The position numbers and the translations under genes were made by a program. A stretch of DNA of 64,000 nt from SKHV01 sp963678565 (GTDB lineage Bacteria; Bacteroidota; Bacteroidia; Bacteroidales; Prolixibacteraceae), in the NCBI GenBank assembly GCA_963678565.1, contig OY782875.1, positions 3,720,001 through 3,784,000 on the forward strand, read 5' to 3'. Positions 54,270-62,684 of the stretch are shown here, in pieces (positions within the stretch are counted from its first letter, which is position 1; each line of letters begins with the position of its first letter). The notes under the pieces are model-generated. The model saw only the letters and a list, made by a program, of their open reading frames with translations. It searched no databases and was not told the DNA's origin.

Positions 54270-55313
54270 ATGAAATCATCCTTAGCAATCGTTATATTAA
54301 ATTGGAATGGTAAAAAGCATTTAAAAAAGTATTTACCTTCGGTCACAAAATTTTCGAAAAACGAAAATGTGGAAATAATTATTGCTGACAATGGTTCTAC
54401 AGACAACTCTATTGCTCTTTTATCAAAAGAATATCCTGATCTAAAAATTATTCAATTGGATCAAAATTATGGATTTGCAGAAGGCTACAACAAAGCACTA
54501 CAACAAATTAATACAAAATATTATTGCTTGCTAAATAGTGATGTAAGGGTTACTGAAAACTGGATCAAACCAATCATCGACTTATTAGAGCAAAACGATC
54601 AAATTGCAGCAGTTCAACCCAAGATTTTATCCGACCGTTCGAATCAGCATTTTGAACATGCCGGAGCTGCAGGTGGATTTATCGATCAATTTGGGTATCC
54701 TTTTTGCCGAGGCCGAATTATGGACAAAATTGAGCTAGACAAGGGTCAATACGACCAATCCACAGAAATATTTTGGGCATCGGGAGCTTGTTTATTTATT
54801 CGTTCTGAGATTTTCCATAGTGCAGGAGGTTTTGATGGAAAATACTTTGCTCACATGGAAGAAATTGATTTGTGTTGGCGAATCAAAAACGGGGGTTATC
54901 AAATAAAGTATTGTCCCGATAGTACTGTTTTTCATTATGGAGGTGCTACCTTGGAATATCACAATCCTCGAAAACTATTTTTAAATTTTAGAAATAGTTT
55001 ATGGACGCTTTATAAAAATTATACTGGAGAACAACTAAAACAAATCATGTTTAAAAGAAAGCTTATTGACGGCATTGCAGCTCTTAAGTTTCTTTTAACC
55101 CTGAAATTCAAAGATGCGTTTGCAATTCTTAAAGCACACCGCGAATATTATCGTTCGCTGCCTGAGTTAAAGAAACAACGTGAAGCAATTCAACTTAGAA
55201 CAAGCACCAAGATACACAACGAAATGCTTAATCAAAGCATCGTTTTGCATTTCTTTTTAAAAGGAAAAAAGAAATTTAGTGACTTCAAAGAGTTCAGGAG
55301 TTCAATTAACTAG
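54270..55313 (+). CDS. Family 2 glycosyltransferase
   Basis: 347 residues. GT-A fold: 'AIVILNWNGKKHLKKYLPSV', 'IIIADNGSTDNSIALL', 'YCLLNSDVRVTENWIKPI' (DxD-like metal site), 'ASGACLFIRSEIFHSAGGFD', and 'FAHMEEIDLCWRIKNGG' with the ED/W motif. This pattern is that of rhamnosyltransferase-like enzymes that build surface glycans on the cytosolic face of the inner membrane. It lies 17 bases after the lipid A acyltransferase, consistent with envelope glycan assembly. It converges on rodA with a 4-base overlap. Confidence 0.9.
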   Translation: MKSSLAIVILNWNGKKHLKKYLPSVTKFSKNENVEIIIADNGSTDNSIALLSKEYPDLKIIQLDQNYGFAEGYNKALQQINTKYYCLLNSDVRVTENWIKPIIDLLEQNDQIAAVQPKILSDRSNQHFEHAGAAGGFIDQFGYPFCRGRIMDKIELDKGQYDQSTEIFWASGACLFIRSEIFHSAGGFDGKYFAHMEEIDLCWRIKNGGYQIKYCPDSTVFHYGGATLEYHNPRKLFLNFRNSLWTLYKNYTGEQLKQIMFKRKLIDGIAALKFLLTLKFKDAFAILKAHREYYRSLPELKKQREAIQLRTSTKIHNEMLNQSIVLHFFLKGKKKFSDFKEFRSSIN

Positions 55314-56734
55314 CGAATCAATTCCAATCTGCTCGTATCCAGTTTTATAAACACGAAAAAAAGAATTGTAAAAAACCATAAAGAAGACCCACCATAGCTA
55401 AAAAACGGCAATGGAATTCCAATTACAGGAGCCAATCCGATAGTCATTCCGATATTAATCGTAAAATGAAAAAAGAAGATGGATGCAACAGAATATCCAT
55501 AAAATCGAGAGAATACGGATCGTTGTCGTTCTGCAAGTATAATGAGCCTAATAATAAAAAACAGGTAGGTGATAATTACGATTGAAGTTCCAAAAAATCC
55601 CCACTCCTCACCAACTGTACAAAATATAAAATCGGTACTTTGTTCTGGAACAAATTCAAAACGAGTTTGAGTTCCTTGTAGAAAACCTTTTCCCCAGACA
55701 CCACCTGAACCAATCGCAATTTTTGATTGGTTAACATTGTATCCAAATCCTAGCGGATCTGATTCAACCCCCAATAAGTTATTAATTCGATCGCGATGGT
55801 AATCTTCCAATAAATTATGAAATGCAAAATCAACACCAAAAGTAAAAATAACCGACATCAGAAATATGGATATTACCAAAGCGGCTTGTGGTACTCTTTT
55901 GATAATAGAATAAATCAATAAAAATAATGCTGTGCTTAAGGAAGCAAACAAAACGACCCGATACCAATCGATGCTTTCTTTTTGGAGTAGCCAAAATATC
56001 AAAGTAAATACTCCGCTTGCCAAAATAAAAATCAAAGCCGGTTTTATTAAAATTTTATACGACCTCCGGATTACAGAAAAAGCAATGAGGCCAGCAATAA
56101 TTAAGCCAATTAAAATAAATATTGGTGGATAAATTAATGAAAAAACAAATAAAATAGCCATCAGTACTCCAAAAAATAATATCAACCCCGACAAGCCTTC
56201 CCGAAAAAGTGGTATTACAAAAATTACATATACCAAGGCCGATCCGGTATCATTTTGAAGGATAATCAAAGAAACTGGAACCAATAATAAAAGGATGATT
56301 AGCAATTGATACTTTCGTTTTGTAAGATTAAAACTAAAACTGCTAACCAACTTTGAAACAGCAAGTGCGGTACCAAACTTTGCCAGCTCAGCAGGTTGAA
56401 ATCGAAACCCTCCAAAATCGAACCACGAACGTGCCCCATTCACTTCTTTTCCCAGAAATAAAACAGCAACTAAAAGAAATATAAAAAAGGCATAAAACAC
56501 ATATCCAAAACTTACAAAGAATTTACTATCCACAATCATAATGAAAAAGGCAGTCAGAATACCAAACAGAATCCAAATAAGTTGGCGTCCATATTTGTTT
56601 CCAAAACTGAAAACAAAATCTTCGCTCCCTGTTGATACAGCTGAATAAATATTCACCCATCCCATAACTACCAACAACAAATAAATTAAGATTGCCGCCC
56701 AGTCAATTTTCGATATGATACTATTTCGCTTCAC
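55310..56734 (-). CDS. rodA: Rod-shape-determining glycosyltransferase RodA (SEDS family)
   Basis: 474 residues, about 100 longer than E. coli RodA (370). The extra length is an inserted hydrophobic stretch around residues 190-280. SEDS hallmarks are present: 'GRQLIWILFGILTAF', 'WFDFGGFRFQPAELAKFGTA', 'LIILQNDTGSALVY', 'IAIGSGGVWGKGFLQGTQT', 'FVPEQSTDFIFCTVGEEWG' and the terminal 'GIPLPFFSYGGSSLW'. It polymerises lipid II in the elongasome with PBP2, whose gene stop it overlaps by one base. Confidence 0.95.
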   Translation of the reverse strand: MKRNSIISKIDWAAILIYLLLVVMGWVNIYSAVSTGSEDFVFSFGNKYGRQLIWILFGILTAFFIMIVDSKFFVSFGYVFYAFFIFLLVAVLFLGKEVNGARSWFDFGGFRFQPAELAKFGTALAVSKLVSSFSFNLTKRKYQLLIILLLLVPVSLIILQNDTGSALVYVIFVIPLFREGLSGLILFFGVLMAILFVFSLIYPPIFILIGLIIAGLIAFSVIRRSYKILIKPALIFILASGVFTLIFWLLQKESIDWYRVVLFASLSTALFLLIYSIIKRVPQAALVISIFLMSVIFTFGVDFAFHNLLEDYHRDRINNLLGVESDPLGFGYNVNQSKIAIGSGGVWGKGFLQGTQTRFEFVPEQSTDFIFCTVGEEWGFFGTSIVIITYLFFIIRLIILAERQRSVFSRFYGYSVASIFFFHFTINIGMTIGLAPVIGIPLPFFSYGGSSLWFFTILFFVFIKLDTSRLELIR

Positions 56735-58590
56735 TAATTGTTTTCAAAAGGTTTGTAGTTTGGTTGATCAGGATACAACAAATTAGCATTCATCATCGTC
56801 TCTTCAATAGCTTTCCGTTTCTCCTGAATTTCACCAGTTAAGTATTTTTCAACTAGCAAGCTTGAAATTGGAGCTGCATACCGACTTCCCCAAATTCCAT
56901 TTTCGATATAAACGGCCAATGCTATTTTGGGATTCTCGCGTGGAGCAAATACTATAAAAATTGAATGATCTTCTCCATGTGGGTTTTCAGCTGTTCCTGT
57001 TTTCCCACACATTCGAATGCCGGGTATTCTTGCTGATCGAGCTGTACCATTTTCTTCATAGCTAAAAACAGCTTCCATTCCATCAATGATCTTCACATAG
57101 TTTGCCGAATCGATACTTGTATAGTTTCTAGTTGTATAAATTCTACCAATTTTACTATTTTCTATTTCTTTAACCACATGCGGTAAATAATAAAATCCTC
57201 TGTTCGCTAAAATTGCTGCATAATTGGCCATCTGAATTGGCGTGGTTAAGATTTCACCTTGGCCAATTGCAATTGAAATAATGGGCAATGCCCGCCATCT
57301 TGAACCTTTATATACGTATTTCTCGTAATAATCACTGGTAGGAATAAAACCAAGTTTTTCTTCACCAAACTCGTGCGCCAATTTTTTTGAAAATCCCATG
57401 CTAACTACATGTTCTCTCCATTTATCATAAGCCAATCGTACATCGTTATATTGTGGTGCCTCCATGATGCGTCGAAAAGTATGTGCATAATAAGCATTAC
57501 AACTCTGTGCGATGGAAGGTGTTAAGGTGAACTCGCGATCATGATGACAACCTTGCGAAAAACTTCCAACGTGATAACCATGATGACAGGCGAAGCTGGT
57601 TTGAGGGGTAATCACCTTTTCTTGTAGCCCAATTAAGGCATTCAGCATTTTAAATGTCGACCCCGGAGGATATTGAGCTTGCAAAGCTCTATTATAAAGT
57701 GGCAGCAAAGTATCTGATTGTAATCTCGGATAATTAAATGCTCGATTTCGCCCAACCATCATATTAGGCTTGTAACCGGGTGTACTAACCATTGCCAATA
57801 TTTCGCCAGTTGAAGGTTCAATGGCTACGATACTTCCTCTTTTATTTTGAAGCAATTTCTCACCATACTCCTGAAGCCTATAATCCAACCCAGTAACTAA
57901 GTTATTTCCTTTAATTGCTACGGTATCATATTTTCCACCTTCGTAAGAACCTTGTATTCTATTTAACTTGTCGACCAAATAGAACTTCGTTCCTTTTTGT
58001 CCTCTCAGTTCTTTCTCATAAGCTTTTTCTATTCCCGTATCGCCGTAATAATCACCAGAATCGTAGAATGAACCTCGATAAACATCTTTCGCACGAACTT
58101 CGCGCACATAACCTAGTACGTGCGCAGCAATGTTATGATTGTAACTTCGTAAAGTTCTTGTTTGGAAATAAAACCCAGGATATTTGTAAAGCTTTTCTTG
58201 TAGCAATGCATATTTATCGGGAGTGATTTGTTTTACAATAGTTGACCCCTTGTAGCTAGCATATTGCTTTGCTTTTTCAATTGCCTTGTCTAAATTCTCC
58301 TTCGACAAGGATAAAACTCTACAAAGCTCAGTTGTATCAAAAGCTTCCATCTCGCGAGGAATGACCATCAAATCGTATGCTGCTTGATTAAAAACAAGCA
58401 ACTCACCATTGCGATCGTATATTAAACCTCGAACGGGGAAATCAACCGCCCTACGCAATATGTTTTTTGTTGCAGACGATTTGTATTGAGTATCTACTAC
58501 TTGTAGCTTAAACAGTTTCCCTACAAACAAAAAGCCAATCAGTAGGACAATAAGAATAACAATATATTTCCTTTTGGAATAGCTGTCCAC
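56734..58590 (-). CDS. mrdA: Penicillin-binding protein 2
   Basis: 618 residues. N-terminal membrane anchor ('KYIVILIVLLIGFLFVGKLF'), then the dimerisation or pedestal domain and the transpeptidase. Active-site motifs are clear: SxxK in 'YPPGSTFKMLNALIG' (nucleophile Ser), SxN in 'IAQSCNAYYAHTF' and KTG in 'RMCGKTGTAENPHGE'. It cross-links peptidoglycan for rod-shaped growth and works with RodA. It sits between mreD and rodA in the conserved order. Confidence 0.96.
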   Translation of the reverse strand: MDSYSKRKYIVILIVLLIGFLFVGKLFKLQVVDTQYKSSATKNILRRAVDFPVRGLIYDRNGELLVFNQAAYDLMVIPREMEAFDTTELCRVLSLSKENLDKAIEKAKQYASYKGSTIVKQITPDKYALLQEKLYKYPGFYFQTRTLRSYNHNIAAHVLGYVREVRAKDVYRGSFYDSGDYYGDTGIEKAYEKELRGQKGTKFYLVDKLNRIQGSYEGGKYDTVAIKGNNLVTGLDYRLQEYGEKLLQNKRGSIVAIEPSTGEILAMVSTPGYKPNMMVGRNRAFNYPRLQSDTLLPLYNRALQAQYPPGSTFKMLNALIGLQEKVITPQTSFACHHGYHVGSFSQGCHHDREFTLTPSIAQSCNAYYAHTFRRIMEAPQYNDVRLAYDKWREHVVSMGFSKKLAHEFGEEKLGFIPTSDYYEKYVYKGSRWRALPIISIAIGQGEILTTPIQMANYAAILANRGFYYLPHVVKEIENSKIGRIYTTRNYTSIDSANYVKIIDGMEAVFSYEENGTARSARIPGIRMCGKTGTAENPHGEDHSIFIVFAPRENPKIALAVYIENGIWGSRYAAPISSLLVEKYLTGEIQEKRKAIEETMMNANLLYPDQPNYKPFENN

Positions 58591-58596
58591 TATTTG

Positions 58597-59100
58597 TTAC
58601 TTTCTAAAAATAAATAATTGACTGATAAATATTGTAATGTACGTAAAAATTGCGCTCAACAATGCTCTGAGTAAAGTATCTCCAAACGAGTGTAATGAGA
58701 ATACTTCGACCGTAAATAAAATTAAGTGATGAATTAAAACACCCATTCCAATATAAATTGCGAATTGTCTCAATCCAATATTTACAATCGATGGAACCAA
58801 CTCTTCGTCAGTATCACTTGTGGTTGCACCATTATTTATAAATGGTCTTACAAAACCAAGAAATACACTTGCAGAAGCATGAATCCCAGGTGTATTCGAG
58901 AAAACATCGATGGTTAGTCCGAGAGCAAAACTAAAAATAAGTAACCAAATACGGCTAATCGACTGAGGTAACATTAAAATAAATACAATGTAGAAATACG
59001 GATTTACGTATCCACTGAACTGTACATTGTTTAAAAAGAGGACTTGAATAAGCACAACTAAAACGAATAGCAGAATATATTTTATAGAATTATTATTCAT
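58597..59100 (-). CDS. mreD: Rod-shape-determining protein MreD
   Basis: 167 residues with about five membrane helices ('YILLFVLVVLIQVLFLNNVQF', 'VNPYFYIVFILMLPQSISRIWLL', 'IFTYITIFISQLFIF'). 'FALGLTIDVFSNTPGIHASA' is the conserved MreD motif. It overlaps mreC by 8 bases and lies 6 bases before mrdA. Confidence 0.93.
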   Translation of the reverse strand: MNNNSIKYILLFVLVVLIQVLFLNNVQFSGYVNPYFYIVFILMLPQSISRIWLLIFSFALGLTIDVFSNTPGIHASASVFLGFVRPFINNGATTSDTDEELVPSIVNIGLRQFAIYIGMGVLIHHLILFTVEVFSLHSFGDTLLRALLSAIFTYITIFISQLFIFRK

Positions 59101-59923
59101 TTATCGTTTCTTTTTCAAGTTTTTTCAATTCCTCCTTTAACCTATCTCCTACAATATTTACATAAGTTAGATTTGAGAAATTAGTAGACAGTTCAACCTT
59201 TAGCTCTTGGAAATTATCTCCCTTCACCTCCACCACCTCACTTACAACACCAATCATCAATCCTTCAGGGAAAATAGAGGAATATCCACTGGTTACAATA
59301 GTATCACCATAATTCACCTCTACATGAAATGGAATTTCAAATAGTGTCGCAATTCGTGGATTTTTACCTTCCCACCGTAAGGATCCAAAATAATTGGTAT
59401 CTAGTAGTTTTGCATTTATTGACCATCGGCTATTTAATACCGATAAAGCTAATGAAAAATGATCAGAAGCATTGATAACAACCCCAACAATTCCGTCAGG
59501 ACAAATTAGTCCCATATCGGGAACCACGCCATCTTTTCGCCCCTTATTTATGGTAATATAATTGTAATATTTGTTGGTTGAATTGTTTATTACTTTAGCC
59601 GAAAGAATTTGAGTTAAAGTATCAACTTGCGTAAACTGAGAATCAGTTTCAAAAGTAGCAAGCTGTTCTGCCATAATCATATTCTCAATTAACAAGCGAG
59701 CATTTTCCTCAGCAAGTTCCTCATTCACTTTACGCAATGATAAAAACTCGACAGAAGAACTATATCTATTCAATATATTTCCTGTAACCCGGTTTGACGA
59801 ATTCAGAAACTTTACCCTGTGAAAATTATTGTATTGAAAAATGAATAAAAAGGAAATTGCTTCCAGCAATATGAATAGAAATACTACTCGGTATTTTACA
59901 AAAAACTGTAATAAATTCCTCAT
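59093..59923 (-). CDS. mreC: Rod-shape-determining protein MreC
   Basis: 276 residues. One N-terminal membrane helix, a coiled coil (about residues 55-95) and the periplasmic beta-barrel pair ('YITINKGRKDGVVPDMGLICPDGIVGVVI', 'VNYGDTIVTSGYSSIFPEGLMIGVV'). It activates PBP2 and RodA from the periplasmic side. It follows mreB by 39 bases. Confidence 0.95.
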   Translation of the reverse strand: MRNLLQFFVKYRVVFLFILLEAISFLFIFQYNNFHRVKFLNSSNRVTGNILNRYSSSVEFLSLRKVNEELAEENARLLIENMIMAEQLATFETDSQFTQVDTLTQILSAKVINNSTNKYYNYITINKGRKDGVVPDMGLICPDGIVGVVINASDHFSLALSVLNSRWSINAKLLDTNYFGSLRWEGKNPRIATLFEIPFHVEVNYGDTIVTSGYSSIFPEGLMIGVVSEVVEVKGDNFQELKVELSTNFSNLTYVNIVGDRLKEELKKLEKETINE

Positions 59924-59962
59924 TTACTAATTTCCTTTTCATCGAAAAATTCCTTCTTTAAT

Positions 59963-60982
59963 TTAAAGAAGGAATGAATAATTATCTACATTTTTCAGTG
60001 CAATACCAGTGCCTCGGGCAACTGCTCTTAACGGATCGTCTGCAATCTTAAAAGGAATATTAATCTTTTCAGACAAGCGTTTATCTAATCCGCGTAATAA
60101 AGCTCCACCACCTGCTAGGTAAATTCCACGATTAACAATATCTGCATAAAGCTCAGGAGGAGTTTGTTCCAATGCGCTCAACACCGCAGTTTCAATTTTT
60201 GAAATTGATTTGTCTAAACAATGAGCAATCTCCTGATATGAAATTGGTACTTCTACCGGTAATGCGGTCATTTGATTTGGTCCCTGAACAATAAAATCGG
60301 CTGGTGGCTCATCTAATTCAGATAAAGCGGCTCCAACATGAATTTTAATTTCTTCAGCGGTACGTTCACCAACTTTAATATTATGCTGATGACGCATATA
60401 TTCCATAATGTCGGCAGTTAATTCATCGCCTGCAATTCGAATCGACTTATTGGTCACGATTCCACCTAATGAAATTACAGCAATTTCAGTGGTACCTCCA
60501 CCTATATCTACAATCATGTTTCCTTCAGGCGCTTCCACATCAATTCCAATTCCAATAGCTGCTGCCATTGGTTCATAAATTAAATGTACTTCGCGTGCTC
60601 CGGCATGTTCCGATGAATCTCGAACAGCACGTAATTCAACTTCTGTACTTCCCGAAGGAATACAAACAACCATTTTCAGTGCTGGTGGAAAAAGTCGATT
60701 TGAGGTGTTGATCATTTTGATCATCCCACGGATCATTAATTCTGCAGCTTTAAAATCAGCAATAACACCATCGCGAAGTGGGCGTATTGTGTTTAAATGA
60801 GAATGGGTTTTGCCTTGCATTTGACGAGCCTTCTCTCCAATGGCAACCAAACTCTCGGTTTTGGTATTCATGGTTACAATAGATGGCTCATCGACAACAA
60901 TTTTATCGTTGTGAATTATAATTGTATTTGCAGTACCAAGGTCAACTGCAATTTCTTGCGTCAAGAATGAAAAGAGTCCCAT
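59963..60982 (-). CDS. mreB: Cell-shape actin MreB
   Basis: 339 residues. Actin-fold nucleotide motifs: phosphate 1 'IAVDLGTANTII', connect 1 and phosphate 2 'MIVDIGGGTTEIAVISLGG', adenosine 'IYLAGGGALLRGLDKRL'. It polymerises under the membrane and positions the elongasome. It lies only 13 bases after purH, so the two share a transcript. Confidence 0.97.
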   Translation of the reverse strand: MGLFSFLTQEIAVDLGTANTIIIHNDKIVVDEPSIVTMNTKTESLVAIGEKARQMQGKTHSHLNTIRPLRDGVIADFKAAELMIRGMIKMINTSNRLFPPALKMVVCIPSGSTEVELRAVRDSSEHAGAREVHLIYEPMAAAIGIGIDVEAPEGNMIVDIGGGTTEIAVISLGGIVTNKSIRIAGDELTADIMEYMRHQHNIKVGERTAEEIKIHVGAALSELDEPPADFIVQGPNQMTALPVEVPISYQEIAHCLDKSISKIETAVLSALEQTPPELYADIVNRGIYLAGGGALLRGLDKRLSEKINIPFKIADDPLRAVARGTGIALKNVDNYSFLL

Positions 60983-60995
60983 TTCAGGTTTGTTT

Positions 60996-62519
60996 TTAAT
61001 GTTTAAAGTGACGAGTGCCGGTAACTACCATCGACATATTGTGGTCATTACAATAGTCTACCGAATCTTGATCGCGAATTGAACCTCCTGGTTGAATTAC
61101 ACAATCAACTCCTACCTCATGTGCAATTTCTACACAGTCGGCAAATGGGAAGAATGCATCAGATGACATCACAGCCCCTTTTAAGTCAAAGCCAAAACTT
61201 TCAGCTTTTTCAATAGCATGCTTTAAAGCATCAACACGTGAAGTTTCTCCTACTCCACTAGCTAGCAAACGACGATCTTTTGCCAACACAATAGTGTTCG
61301 ATTTTGATTGTTTCACCAATTTATTTGCGAATAATAGATCTTCAACTTGTTCAGCGCTTGGCTGAATGGTTGTTACAGGCTTCAACTCTTCTGATGTTTC
61401 CTGTTTAATATCTTTATCTTGGTATAGAACACCATTCAATACACTTCTGAATTGAACCTGAGGTGTTTTAGCATCTTTACGAATCAAAATTATACGATTC
61501 TTTTTAGACTTCAACACACCTAGGGCCTCATCATCATAAGCAGGCGCAATAATTACTTCAAAGAAAAGTTTGTTAATCTCTTCGGCAGTTTCTACATCAA
61601 TTGTTTTGTTGGTAATTAAAATTCCACCAAAAGCAGAAACAGGATCGCCAGCTAATGCATCTTTCCAAGCATCGATCAATTTTTCGCGAGAGGCACATCC
61701 GCAAGCATTATTATGCTTTAGTATTGCAAATGTTGTATCATCGAATTCATCAATTAAACTTACAGCTGCATCGATATCTAACAAATTGTTGTATGAAATT
61801 TCTTTTCCATGAATTTTATCGAAAATAGATTCAAAATCGCCAAAGAAAATTCCACGTTGATGTGGATTCTCTCCGTAGCGCAATACGCTACTTTGGTTGT
61901 AACTTAAACGAAGTTGATCGTCTTTTTCACCATTAAAATAATTAAAGATAGCACTATCGTAATGCGACGAAGTTGCAAAAGCTTTTCCGGCAAATTCTTT
62001 ACGATCCTCAAGATCTGAACTGCCTTCTTTTTCATCTAACAAAGTAAGTAAATCGTCGTATTGTTCTTGAGACGAAACGATCACTACATCTTTAAAATTT
62101 TTGGCTGCACCACGAATTAATGCGATTCCGCCAATATCTATTTTTTCAATTATTTCTGCTTCAGATGCTCCCGAAGCAACTGTTGCTTCAAAAGGGTACA
62201 AATCAACAATTACTAAATCAATCTCAGGAATTTGATATTCTTCTAACTGAGCGATATCTCCTTCGTTTTCCCTACGGGCCAAAATCCCACCAAAAACTTT
62301 GGGATGTAATGTTTTTACGCGTCCACCTAAAATCGATGGATAGCTTGTTAAAGATTCAACAGCAGTAACTTCAGCTCCTAATCCTTCAATAAAACTTTTG
62401 GTTCCTCCAGTAGAATATATTGTTGCACCAATTGTTTGTAATTTTGCAACAATTTCATCAACTCTTTCTTTGTGATAAACCGAAATCAAAGCCGATTTAA
62501 TCTTCTTAGAATCACTCAT
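60996..62519 (-). CDS. purH: Bifunctional AICAR transformylase / IMP cyclohydrolase
   Basis: 507 residues. It catalyses the last two steps of IMP synthesis. The N-terminal MGS-like IMP cyclohydrolase domain ('IGATIYSTGGTKSFIEGLG', 'SILGGRVKTLHPKVFGGIL') precedes the AICAR transformylase domain, with 'RYGENPHQRG', 'ILKHNNACGCA' and 'DPVSAFGGIL'. The C-terminus 'MVVTGTRHFKH' is typical. It is the first gene of the run that continues into mreBCD-mrdA-rodA. About 165 bases of spacer separate it from mgtE; no clear promoter was identified there. Confidence 0.97.
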   Translation of the reverse strand: MSDSKKIKSALISVYHKERVDEIVAKLQTIGATIYSTGGTKSFIEGLGAEVTAVESLTSYPSILGGRVKTLHPKVFGGILARRENEGDIAQLEEYQIPEIDLVIVDLYPFEATVASGASEAEIIEKIDIGGIALIRGAAKNFKDVVIVSSQEQYDDLLTLLDEKEGSSDLEDRKEFAGKAFATSSHYDSAIFNYFNGEKDDQLRLSYNQSSVLRYGENPHQRGIFFGDFESIFDKIHGKEISYNNLLDIDAAVSLIDEFDDTTFAILKHNNACGCASREKLIDAWKDALAGDPVSAFGGILITNKTIDVETAEEINKLFFEVIIAPAYDDEALGVLKSKKNRIILIRKDAKTPQVQFRSVLNGVLYQDKDIKQETSEELKPVTTIQPSAEQVEDLLFANKLVKQSKSNTIVLAKDRRLLASGVGETSRVDALKHAIEKAESFGFDLKGAVMSSDAFFPFADCVEIAHEVGVDCVIQPGGSIRDQDSVDYCNDHNMSMVVTGTRHFKH

Positions 62520-62684
62520 TTAAGGAAAATTTATATCGTAAATAAAAAATATTAAGTCAAACTAATTTCCAATGCGGAAAATTTTGCTTGAAAATACCAA
62601 TGATTTTGCAAGTTTCAAAGTTGAAATTAAATTATTATTTCAATTTACACGCGAATGTCAAATTATTATATTAGGAACTCGAAT

